Shown piece by piece: positions 9,744 to 17,690 of a stretch of DNA of 64,000 bases; position 1 is the first letter of the stretch, and each line of letters begins with the position of its first letter. Source of the stretch: JBIKVP01 sp044356745 (GTDB lineage: Bacteria; Pseudomonadota; Alphaproteobacteria; Rhizobiales; Beijerinckiaceae). Below the pieces are notes generated by a model. That model saw only the letters and a program-made list of their open reading frames with translations, had not been told where the DNA came from and made no database searches. A program made the position numbers and the translations under genes. The stretch is taken from assembly GCA_044356745.1 (NCBI GenBank), contig JBIKVP010000003.1, positions 3,462-67,461 of the forward strand. The letters are read 5' to 3'.

Positions 9744-11239
9744 ATCGTTTGATTGTAAGCACCAACTTCCGTATTCTCGCGTAAAATGGCATCAACGGCG
9801 TGAAACATCTCACGCATCCGCGCTTCTGAGACAGGGCTTTCAACGACGACAACAAGCTCAGGTTTGTTGGATGATGCACGCACCAATCCCCACGTGCCGT
9901 CCTCACATGTCACACGCACGCCATTGACGGTCACCAGATTGCGGATGGTATGACCGCCAGCGTTTTCGCCTTTGGTGTGCATATGGGTGAAGCGCTTCAC
10001 AACACGATCAACCACATCATATTTGATTTCATCGGCACATTTAGGCGCCATGGTGGGGGAACCCCATGTTTTAGGCAGCGCGTGATAAAGATCAGAAACG
10101 GTTTTAGTCGGGTTACGATCCATCATATCGAGCATGGCAATTGCCGTGACAACGCCATCATCATAGCCGCGTCCTACGGGTGCATTGAAAAAGAAGTGTC
10201 CTGATTTCTCAAACCCTGCAAGAGCACCCAGTTCCGCGACGCGGCGCTTGATGTAGGAATGTCCCGTCTTCCAGTAATCGGTTTTCACGTTTAAGCGCAT
10301 GAGTTCAGGATCTGTCATAAATAATCCTGTCGATTTAACATCCACCACAAATTGCGCGTTCGGGTGTAGTTTCGCCAGATCGCGGGCGAGCATGACGCCT
10401 ATTTTATCTGCGAAAATCTCTTCGCCTTTTTCATCCACAACACCGCAACGATCCCCGTCTCCGTCAAAACCAAGACCAACATCTGCCCCCGTTTCCTTCA
10501 CCTTATCCGCGATCGCATGAAGCATTTTCATATCTTCAGGGTTGGGATTGTAACGGGGAAACGTGTGATCAAGGTGTGTATCAAGCGGGATCACCTCAAC
10601 ACCAATTGCCTCTAAAATCGCAGGTGCAAACGCGCCCGCCGTACCATTGCCACAGGCGACAACCGCTTTAATTTTGCGTGTGAGTGGTGGGCGATTGGTG
10701 AGATCGTCGTGATAGACTTTTGCAAAATCATTCACAAACCGATAAGAGCCGCCTCCGATGAGATCAAAATCAGCATTGAGCACCAGTTCTTTTAAGGCAT
10801 TCATTTCATCAGGACCAAAAGTAACAGGGCGCTGCATTCCCATTTTCACACCCGTCCATCCATTATCATTGTGCGAGGCTGTGACCATGGCAACACACGG
10901 CACATCAAGAGCAAACTGCGCAAAATAAGCCATCGGCGACATGGCAAGGCCGATATCATGCACGGTGCATCCTGCCGCCATAAGGCCAGAAATCAACGCA
11001 TATTTAATGGATGACGAATAACCCCGAAAATCATGACCTGTCACAATCTCAGGCTTAACACCTCGGCGACGGATCAATGTGCCTAACCCCATTCCCACCG
11101 CCTGAATGCCCATTAAGTTAATGTCTTTTTCAAAGAACCAGCGCGCATCATATTCGCGAAAGCCTGTCGCTTTGACCAAGGGCAATGATTCATAGTCAGC
11201 CGTATTAGGAATGAGATCGGAACGAGGGGTTGGAAACAT
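9740..11239 (-). CDS. Phosphomannomutase/phosphoglucomutase
   Basis: Alpha-D-phosphohexomutase (AlgC/ManB type, 499 residues), interconverting hexose 1- and 6-phosphates for nucleotide sugar, LPS or exopolysaccharide synthesis. Seen directly: the phosphoserine loop TASHN (Ser122), the Mg-binding DGDGDR (259-264), a KSGHFFF sugar-binding loop followed by the GRGYDDG turn, and a C-terminal RASSNKPELVVVVE phosphate-binding segment. The ATG is at 11237-11239. With galU elsewhere in the window it could feed UDP-glucose synthesis; whether mannose or glucose phosphate is the main substrate cannot be told. Confidence 0.93.
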   Translation of the reverse strand: MFPTPRSDLIPNTADYESLPLVKATGFREYDARWFFEKDINLMGIQAVGMGLGTLIRRRGVKPEIVTGHDFRGYSSSIKYALISGLMAAGCTVHDIGLAMSPMAYFAQFALDVPCVAMVTASHNDNGWTGVKMGMQRPVTFGPDEMNALKELVLNADFDLIGGGSYRFVNDFAKVYHDDLTNRPPLTRKIKAVVACGNGTAGAFAPAILEAIGVEVIPLDTHLDHTFPRYNPNPEDMKMLHAIADKVKETGADVGLGFDGDGDRCGVVDEKGEEIFADKIGVMLARDLAKLHPNAQFVVDVKSTGLFMTDPELMRLNVKTDYWKTGHSYIKRRVAELGALAGFEKSGHFFFNAPVGRGYDDGVVTAIAMLDMMDRNPTKTVSDLYHALPKTWGSPTMAPKCADEIKYDVVDRVVKRFTHMHTKGENAGGHTIRNLVTVNGVRVTCEDGTWGLVRASSNKPELVVVVESPVSEARMREMFHAVDAILRENTEVGAYNQTI

Positions 11240-11469
11240 GGTGATTTATCCAAAATTGAGGGTGTGCTTAGATTTTGCTAACACGGCAATGCATATCAAA
11301 CAAACGCTATAAAGTCAGTGGATCTGTATTTTTAAAGTGCAATATGGCAAAATGACGGACACAAAGTCTAAGACATGTGATTGGCGCATCTTTCCACTAC
11401 AATTTCGAATGCGAAGCTTTCGCGAGCCCGAATGGGCATCCTGCTTTGTGGCGCAAATCTTAAATAAAT

Positions 11470-11587
11470 ATGGCGACCCCGGGACGATTCGAGCCTGCAT
11501 AGGCGTAGGCGAAGCCGAGCCGTTGATAAAAAAATGGACGTTCGCTGTACGAAGTTTGCAAAGAATGGCGACCCCGGGACGATTCGA
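11470..11587. repeat. Direct repeat of the tRNA-Arg 3' end
   Basis: A 23-bp identical segment beginning ATGGCGACCCCGGG occurs at 11470-11492 and at 11565-11587. The second copy is the 3' end (CCA, acceptor, T stem) of the tRNA-Arg gene; the first is a detached copy 95 bp downstream of the tRNA in its own direction. Tail duplication of a tRNA gene is the usual footprint of an integrase-type insertion at a tRNA. Here only ~70 bp lie between the copies, so any element has been lost or the repeat arose by local slippage. Confidence 0.8.
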
Positions 11588-11642
11588 ACGTCCGACCAAC
11601 AGCTTAGAAGGCTGCTGCTCTATCCTGCTGAGCTACGGGGCC
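11566..11642 (-). tRNA. tRNA-Arg (UCU)
   Basis: A 77-nt cloverleaf read on the minus strand. The acceptor GGCCCCG pairs with CGGGGTC (one G-U), with discriminator G and encoded CCA. The D arm has TAGCTCAGC. The anticodon stem GCAGC/GCTGT encloses loop CTTCTAA, giving anticodon TCT (AGA codons). The T arm GGACG-TTCGAAT-CGTCC is perfect. Confidence 0.95.
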
Positions 11643-11746
11643 TTGTGTAAAATGATGAACACACATGACCAATATATTCATGCCTATTTATCGTGACACA
11701 TTCAATTTAATAGAATGTGCATTCTAAGAGAATGTGATGCAACACT

Positions 11747-12052
11747 TCAATGTGACCATTGGCCAACACGGTTAAACCGGAAATTGTCGGAATATGACAT
11801 TGTACGTCTCGTTGCCTTTTGCGGCAATTCCAACGTATACGCAATCCCTTCGCGGGTCGCATAGGCGATTGCTTGTTCAGCCGTATCAAACCAAAGCTTG
11901 ACCTGTTGGCGCGTGTCAACTGAACTTGTCCAACCTGTAAGCGGATCAACGCCGCGCGGCTGCTGTGTCTCGTGGACGAGAAGCCAACGCTGCGTATTTC
12001 CTGTGCCTGATTGCATTGCAGTGCGTGCGGGCTGATAGATACGTGCGGTCAT
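11747..12052 (-). CDS. NADH dehydrogenase accessory subunit, NDUFS4-like
   Basis: A 101-residue protein matching the ETC_C1_NDUFS4 family, the 18-kDa accessory subunit of complex I found in alphaproteobacteria and mitochondria. Typical features are an N-terminal RIYQPARTAMQSG segment, WLL near the middle, DPLTGWTSS, a WF-x-T-x-E-x-AIAYA helix and a C-terminal YSDNFRFNRVGQWSH ending. It would act on the matrix-facing (cytoplasmic) arm of complex I. It is monocistronic next to tRNA-Arg. Confidence 0.93.
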   Translation of the reverse strand: MTARIYQPARTAMQSGTGNTQRWLLVHETQQPRGVDPLTGWTSSVDTRQQVKLWFDTAEQAIAYATREGIAYTLELPQKATRRTMSYSDNFRFNRVGQWSH

Positions 12053-12382
12053 GATGATCTCAAGCTTCTGGTGCTAAACGCTGATAATTAAGTTTGTAAC
12101 ATTTTGCATTCGCGTGATGCAAGCACTGTACGCCTTTTAGTGCAGATTATAATGGATTTTTGCCCTATAAACCACATGGCATAGCGTGAATGTTCCAACA
12201 CGTATTAACGCTATTTTTTCATCACAAAACATAACCATACTCCGAAGTATAAAATATTCGATTTGAAATTAAGACCTTTATTGTATATTTTCAAGAAATG
12301 TAATCGCAGTCGAGTTGTTGTTTAACTATACAAATTAAATAATAACTTTATTGGTTAAAGTGTTAGTGAGCCGGAGCGTAGC
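12053..12382. other. Intergenic region, possible promoter only
   Basis: An AT-rich stretch of 330 bp between two divergent genes. The only signal seen is a weak sigma70-like pair upstream of the gene at 12383: TTGTTG at 12315-12320 and AATAAT at 12338-12343 with a 17-bp spacer. No ORF, hairpin with T-run, or RNA gene was recognised. Confidence 0.35.
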
Positions 12383-13897
12383 ATGAGTGGAGTGATGAAT
12401 CGTCCAGATGCAAACTCTGATATTGGATTTGCTTCTGGTAAGTTTATTTTAACTGATAAGAATGCCCTTTTTACGCTTGAAGGGCAGGATGCACATGCTT
12501 CATCTGTGCATAGTCAGCAGAAATCAAACACACCTGCCCAGCAGCTGAATACGCGCACGCTCCATGATATCCCATCAGAATATGATCTATCCGATGATAT
12601 CGGTTTCACGTCGATGTTTATGGATGATGTTGACGAAGATGCGCCCGTCGATGCAACGCAAGGACAGCGCACATCATCACCTGCATTTAACACACGCGGT
12701 GTCTCAACCTCTTTGCGCGATTATGCCTACAATCCGAATGGACTTGCGCAGCAAGGCTACACATCGGAGGCAATTGGCTCGCTACCCCTGATGGTGATGT
12801 CTGGCAATACCCCTGCTTTTTTGGGTGATGTGCTGAGCGCTGCCCCGCAAGTGATTACAGGTGGGCTCGCCGTTGCTGTATTAAAACAATCTGGATTTGT
12901 TGCTTCTGATTTCTCTCAGGCACGCTCAAGCGCACAAAGCGTTGCGTTGCCTGCACAACTCCATAAAACCGCTCCCGCCAAATCGTCTGTCGATGCGTCG
13001 CCGATACTGAACGCTGCGTCGAACATAAGTGCGGCGCTCACAACGGCAAATATGATCAATATTCCTAGATCAAGGGCGGCTGCAAAGGTGCTTGGATCAA
13101 TGCCAAACATCTATACCCCCTTTGCGAATGCGGCGCTCCCCGGCGCTCTTTCCTTGACGAATACGCTTGCTAATAATCTTGCAAATACCCTCGGAACTGC
13201 AAAATCGACGATCCCGCAAAATAGCCTGTTTTCGCCCGTTGATGTCGTATCTTTATTGCCTGCACGCAACGCAGAAGCTCCACGCACGACCCGTACATTG
13301 CGTACTGCTGAAATGCCTGCTGGATACGGCCCTTGGGGTTACGTGCCAGAGACGCGTGCCCGCACAACGTCATCAGAACCATCAACGAATAGCATTGCGC
13401 AATATGCTTATCAGGTTGCGGACTTCACTCCATCATTGACACCAATGACAGCCTCAGCATCCTCTAACAACAATAAAAAGCTATCGCGCAAAGAGCCAGA
13501 AACAACGCAAGAAGATTTGGAAAACATATCAGAAGTAGCTTTAGAGCGTGCTGCAATGCCGCTACTGGATCTAGATCGCGATGCTTTAACCGATCTGTCA
13601 AAAATTGCAGGCTTAAGCGAAACAGCGCTGTCTGAAGGCGATTTAACCGTTGTTTATGGTGATCTAAGCACATCAACAGACGTAGGCTCATCAAATGAGC
13701 CACGGACATATTCCCTTGATCCAGCCACAGTGATGAAAGCAAGCGTGCAAGACATCGCGTCTCAAGGCTTTGGACACACTGACTCAGGTTTGTTTAAAGG
13801 AAATATCTACGACCTCACGCAAGTCACCCCCGCAAACGTATCCGCAAGCTTTGACGTCACTCCTGGCTACGGACAAGGCGTGCGTTATATGCACTAA
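12383..13897 (+). CDS. Orphan 504-aa Ser/Thr/Ala-rich protein
   Basis: I do not recognise this protein. It has no signal peptide. The composition is rich in Ser, Thr, Ala and Asn with few cysteines, and long stretches look disordered (about 35-110 and 300-400). A moderately hydrophobic patch (about 150-175) and an Ala/Asn/Leu-rich segment with repeated LANN/LANT (about 255-275) stand out, and the tail is Gly/Tyr-rich. The ATG is preceded by GGAGC, and codon use looks like the rest of the genome. It lies in a stretch bounded by tRNA-Arg and tRNA-Pro with no related neighbours. A structural, surface or secreted role is possible but unsupported. Confidence 0.6.
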   Translation: MSGVMNRPDANSDIGFASGKFILTDKNALFTLEGQDAHASSVHSQQKSNTPAQQLNTRTLHDIPSEYDLSDDIGFTSMFMDDVDEDAPVDATQGQRTSSPAFNTRGVSTSLRDYAYNPNGLAQQGYTSEAIGSLPLMVMSGNTPAFLGDVLSAAPQVITGGLAVAVLKQSGFVASDFSQARSSAQSVALPAQLHKTAPAKSSVDASPILNAASNISAALTTANMINIPRSRAAAKVLGSMPNIYTPFANAALPGALSLTNTLANNLANTLGTAKSTIPQNSLFSPVDVVSLLPARNAEAPRTTRTLRTAEMPAGYGPWGYVPETRARTTSSEPSTNSIAQYAYQVADFTPSLTPMTASASSNNNKKLSRKEPETTQEDLENISEVALERAAMPLLDLDRDALTDLSKIAGLSETALSEGDLTVVYGDLSTSTDVGSSNEPRTYSLDPATVMKASVQDIASQGFGHTDSGLFKGNIYDLTQVTPANVSASFDVTPGYGQGVRYMH

Positions 13898-13922
13898 AGA
13901 ATGCGTTATATGCACTAAAGAA
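13881..13922 (+). repeat. 21-bp tandem duplication across a stop codon
   Basis: Two perfect back-to-back copies of a 21-bp unit (starting TGCGTTATATGCACTAAAG) at 13881-13901 and 13902-13922. The first copy contains the last codons (RYMH) and stop of the 504-aa protein; the second repeats them outside the gene. Because the stop lies in the first copy, the protein is unchanged. This looks like recent replication slippage. Confidence 0.9.
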
Positions 13923-14037
13923 AAAGAGAATTGAGTTTAAAGTTGGTCGGAGTGAGTGAATGCATTTCGAAGCAATGAGGCAATGAAATTGATTGTTTTG
14001 TCATTGTTTTCAAAGACAAAAAAGTTAATTTTGAAGC

Positions 14038-14622
14038 ATGGAAATTATAAAAATTGAGAACCGAATGGTGGATTATGACTTTTTACAGTTAAAATCATTC
14101 TTGGAGCTTATTGATACAAAGCTAGTGCCTCTTTATTCAGACATTCAAAAAACCGCTAATCCTGATTCTGATGGCTTGTGTGATACTGGAGAGTATTTTT
14201 TAGGATTTGGGTTTGTTGCTATACAACGATATATCAACGCTACTTGCTCCAATACAAAAGTCAAAAAGCCCGTTGCGATAAGAAAAGGCAGCAAAATCAA
14301 TGATAGTACTTATTTAGCAGAAGCCTTGGACGCTGGGGCAAACTACTTTAAGCATGAGCCTGAATGGCCTTTAATAATAAATAGAGGAGAAGTAGATCAT
14401 GGCGGTCTATATCCATTATCAATAGATAAAAGCGGAGAAAGTCTAGAAAAATTTCAAAAGAAAACTCTGGAAATAATTGCCAAGGTGACGCCTTATGGAG
14501 ATTATACTCTCTCCAACCTTTTGGCGGATATAAATAGGGGGATGAATTTAGGCAACTATGAATCATTTAGCCCTTTACTTCCATTTCTTGCTAAATGGAG
14601 AGATGCCCTGATTAGAGAATAG
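14038..14622 (+). CDS. AT-rich orphan protein (194 aa)
   Basis: I do not recognise the family. It is a soluble protein without signal or TM segments, with a segment ANYFKHEPEWP (about 101-111) that resembles a helix seen in uncharacterised helical proteins. The gene is markedly more AT-rich than its neighbours, and with the adjacent tRNA-Pro this suggests horizontal acquisition. The ATG at 14038 has only a weak ribosome site (TTGAAG). Defence or toxin roles are possible for such isolated genes, but nothing in the sequence shows one. Confidence 0.6.
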   Translation: MEIIKIENRMVDYDFLQLKSFLELIDTKLVPLYSDIQKTANPDSDGLCDTGEYFLGFGFVAIQRYINATCSNTKVKKPVAIRKGSKINDSTYLAEALDAGANYFKHEPEWPLIINRGEVDHGGLYPLSIDKSGESLEKFQKKTLEIIAKVTPYGDYTLSNLLADINRGMNLGNYESFSPLLPFLAKWRDALIRE

Positions 14623-14700
14623 TGACTTAAATTCACTTAGTGATAAACTTTGAAATCAACATAAATACTTTTTAGAACAATAAATTAGTTGTTCGAATAA

Positions 14701-14777
<77 letters not shown>

Positions 14778-15121
14778 TGACCAAATTTAATTATACGCAT
14801 GTAAAATGAGTACATGACGCATCTTTATGTGAGTGTTTTGATTGAACCACACAACAGCTTTTGAACACAATCAAAGCCTTAATGTGAGCAATATACACTC
14901 AGCGGACGACAACAAACGTTGAAGACAAGGAAGCGCTATCACGAGATGTGCGCAAGGGCAAGTGGTCTTGGCGAACACGCAGAAAAATTCCTTGAAATAT
15001 TCTTTACGACATGCGGGTGCTTTTTAAGCTTTTTCGCATGAAGCACCTTGCTCAACCATCAAAGCACCCTAGGTAGTCAAAATTGTCATGCAGCTTGTCG
15101 CGATATGAAGGATATAAAAAT
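14778..15121. other. Intergenic region with nothing recognised
   Basis: 344 bp between tRNA-Pro and the MAPEG gene. No ORF with coding character, no convincing hairpin plus T-run and no RNA gene was seen. A GAAGGA sequence close to its end serves the next gene. Confidence 0.4.
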
Positions 15122-15505
15122 ATGAGCATTGCCCTCTGGTGCGTTCTTCTCGCGGGTATGATGCCTGTTCTCACTGTGGCTGTTGCAAAGTGGGGCATGC
15201 GTTACGATAATTACAATCCACGTGAACAAGCGATAGCACTGGAGGGATATCGCAAACGCGCGTATGCGGCGCATCTCAATGCTTATGAAGCGTTTGCATT
15301 TTTTGCTGTCGCTGTTTTAATAGCAGAGTGGAAAGGTGCGTTGCCAGCCATGGTGAACGGTCTGGCGCTTTTTTTCATCCTGATGCGTCTTTGTTACGTG
15401 CTTTTCTATCTGACAGATAAAGCAAGCTTGCGCTCCATTGTCTGGGCGCTTGGGTGGTTTACAACCATTGCCCTCTTTACATCGCCGATCTGGACGCACG
15501 CTTGA
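15122..15505 (+). CDS. MAPEG-family membrane protein
   Basis: A 127-residue protein with four hydrophobic helices, matching the MAPEG (membrane-associated proteins in eicosanoid and glutathione metabolism) family as found in proteobacteria. The conserved NPRE-like segment (NYNPREQA) follows TM1, and RAYAAHLNAYEAFAFFA forms TM2 with the typical Asn-x-x-Glu. Bacterial members are inner-membrane proteins, often of unknown substrate. The ATG at 15122 is chosen because GAAGGA lies upstream; an upstream TTG would only add a non-conserved stretch. Confidence 0.85.
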   Translation: MSIALWCVLLAGMMPVLTVAVAKWGMRYDNYNPREQAIALEGYRKRAYAAHLNAYEAFAFFAVAVLIAEWKGALPAMVNGLALFFILMRLCYVLFYLTDKASLRSIVWALGWFTTIALFTSPIWTHA

Positions 15506-15725
15506 GCTCACACATAAATGTCTGTGTAATCTGATGTTTCCGTTGACTTGAAGTGTTGACACATATCGCTTTGATGCGTCTCATCACGCTTGCACACAAG
15601 CGTACATTTCTTTTAAAAATAACAGTCACAGCGCGTTTTCTGCATTGATCAAAAATAATGCGCTCAATCCTTAGCAATAACCTCACAACCATTGTAATCT
15701 TTAGCAGAGACAAAGGCGAGACACG

Positions 15726-16508
15726 ATGAAACAGTCCACATACGAGACGCTTCTCGTTGAAACACATGAACAAGTTGTCTTGGTGCGTTTAAATCGGCCT
15801 GATGCGCTCAATGCGCTAAACACTCAGTTGGTGCGCGAACTCAACATGGTGCTTGATGCAACAGAAGCTGATGCGAATGTTGGCTGCGTCGTGATAACAG
15901 GTTCAGACAAAGCCTTTGCTGCAGGCGCCGACATCCGCGAGATGGAGAATCTCACGTTTCCACAAACATACTTGGATGATTTTATCACCGCGTGGGATCG
16001 CGTGGGATCACGTCGTAAACCATTGATTGCCGCCGTTGCAGGTTTTGCACTGGGTGGTGGCTGCGAATTAGCGATGATGTGTGATTTTATTCTCGCTGCT
16101 GACAATGCGCGCTTTGGACAGCCTGAAATTAAATTAGGGGTTATGCCAGGTGCTGGCGGAACGCAGCGCCTGACACGTCTTGTGGGTAAAGCCAAGGCGA
16201 TGGAGATGTGCCTTACGGGACGGATGATGGATGCTCTAGAGGCTGAGCGCGTGGGGTTGGTCTCGCGTATCATTCCATTAAATGATCTCGTCCCTGAGGC
16301 GCTTAAAGTCGCGTCTCAAATTGCATCATTCTCGCGCTCGGCCGTGATGATGACCAAAGAGAGCATCAGTCGATCTTATGAGACAAATTTATCCGAAGGA
16401 ATTCGCTTTGAGCGACGTCTATTTCAAGCGATGTTTGGCTTGGACGATCAGATTGAAGGCATGAGCGCCTTCACACAAAAACGCAATCCACACTTTAACA
16501 AGCCTTGA
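15726..16508 (+). CDS. Enoyl-CoA hydratase/isomerase
   Basis: Crotonase-fold protein of 260 residues, adding water to trans-2-enoyl-CoA in fatty-acid or amino-acid breakdown. The oxyanion-hole segments AFAAGADIREM and GFALGGGCELAMMCDF are present, as is the second catalytic Glu region KLGVMPGAGGTQRL (both glutamates of short-chain enoyl-CoA hydratases appear to be there). The C-terminal helix FQAMFGLDDQIEGMSAFTQKR is typical. The ATG at 15726 follows AGGCGAGAC. No other beta-oxidation gene is adjacent. Confidence 0.92.
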   Translation: MKQSTYETLLVETHEQVVLVRLNRPDALNALNTQLVRELNMVLDATEADANVGCVVITGSDKAFAAGADIREMENLTFPQTYLDDFITAWDRVGSRRKPLIAAVAGFALGGGCELAMMCDFILAADNARFGQPEIKLGVMPGAGGTQRLTRLVGKAKAMEMCLTGRMMDALEAERVGLVSRIIPLNDLVPEALKVASQIASFSRSAVMMTKESISRSYETNLSEGIRFERRLFQAMFGLDDQIEGMSAFTQKRNPHFNKP

Positions 16509-16599
16509 CAGACATTGCAGTATTGCATCATTGTGACAGAAAAACGTCGAATAAGAGAATATATCATAATAATTGGTATGCGTTTTAAGGAGAAGCATA

Positions 16600-17586
16600 A
16601 TGGCAGATGATCGGGTGCGAGGCATTATTGCAGCTCTTCCGACCCCATTTGATGCATGGGGAACACCAAATCTGCCTGTTTTTGTCGATCTAGCGCGTCA
16701 TATGCTGGATCACGGTTGTGATGGGTTGAATGTTCTTGGCACAACGGGCGAAGCGATGTCACTCTCAGTGGATGAGCGTGAGCGAATCATGGCGGCGGCG
16801 GCGGCGAGTTTACCACGCGAGCGCCTGACGGTCGGCACGGGTGCGACATCTATCACCGATGCGGTTAGACTCACACGCACGGCAGCAACTCTAGGGTTTG
16901 CAGGTGCACTAATTCTGCCGCCATTTTACTATCGCGGTGTGACAGCGCGAGGCATTTTTGCTTATATGTCGGCCATTATTGCAGGAACAAGTGAGCGGCC
17001 GATCCCAATTTATCTTTATCATTACCCTTCACTCACCGGTGTGCCGTGGAGCTTAGAATTGATTGAAGAATTGCTTCACCGTTTTCCGGATCGCATTGTC
17101 GGCATAAAAGATGCTTCGGGAGATGTAGAATTTGCGCGTGCTGCAGCGCGTATCTCGGATAATCTCAAGGTTTATCCCACCAGCGAAGCTTTGTTGATGG
17201 AAGCGCGGATGAGCCGCTTTGCGGGAATTATGTCCTCAACAATTGGTTTAAATGCCGATTTATGTGTTGAGGCATGGGACAACGGTCATGAAGCAGCTCT
17301 TGCACAAGCGGTACGTATTCGTCGTCTGCTTGATGGTATGAATGTCGTTGCGGGTGTTAAAGGAATGCTCGCTGAAATGCATCACATGCCAGAACTCGCT
17401 TGGGTGAGACCGCCCTTGGTCGCCATTCCCAATGAAGAAGGGTTACGATTGCATAATGCAGCAATGGCGATACGTGCTGAAGAGATGCCTCATTTAGCCA
17501 CGACACCACCGGCCGTTCATCACATGGCCACGCAACAACCTGCGCCTGATGTCATTAGCTTGCATCGTTCAGAGCGCTCACACTAA
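16600..17586 (+). CDS. DapA-family (DHDPS/NAL) lyase
   Basis: Class I aldolase of the dihydrodipicolinate synthase/N-acetylneuraminate lyase superfamily, 328 residues. It has the GTTGEAMSLS loop, a YLYHYPSLTGVPWS segment with the conserved tyrosine, and the Schiff-base lysine in VGIKDASGD. It differs clearly from the true DapA encoded at 36.3 kb, and its C-terminal tail is longer, so the substrate is probably a 2-keto-3-deoxy sugar acid or similar. Start: the ATG at 16600 has AAGGAG 7 bp upstream; the upstream TTG lacks one. Confidence 0.88.
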   Translation: MADDRVRGIIAALPTPFDAWGTPNLPVFVDLARHMLDHGCDGLNVLGTTGEAMSLSVDERERIMAAAAASLPRERLTVGTGATSITDAVRLTRTAATLGFAGALILPPFYYRGVTARGIFAYMSAIIAGTSERPIPIYLYHYPSLTGVPWSLELIEELLHRFPDRIVGIKDASGDVEFARAAARISDNLKVYPTSEALLMEARMSRFAGIMSSTIGLNADLCVEAWDNGHEAALAQAVRIRRLLDGMNVVAGVKGMLAEMHHMPELAWVRPPLVAIPNEEGLRLHNAAMAIRAEEMPHLATTPPAVHHMATQQPAPDVISLHRSERSH

Positions 17587-17690
17587 CGTGAGCAGGCAAA
17601 AACAACGTAAAAGACGAAAAACAGGCATTTTCTGCACTCTTTTTGTATGACAGCATTAAGTGTTTGTGGTAATTCTGCTTTAACTTCCTC

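Noticed and set aside
15506..15725. Possible small RNA between the MAPEG and enoyl-CoA hydratase genes
   Set aside because: No stable hairpin with terminator and no known RNA signature was found.
16600..17586. A second true dapA
   Set aside because: The active-site neighbourhood and tail differ from the dapA at 36.3 kb; only the superfamily can be supported.
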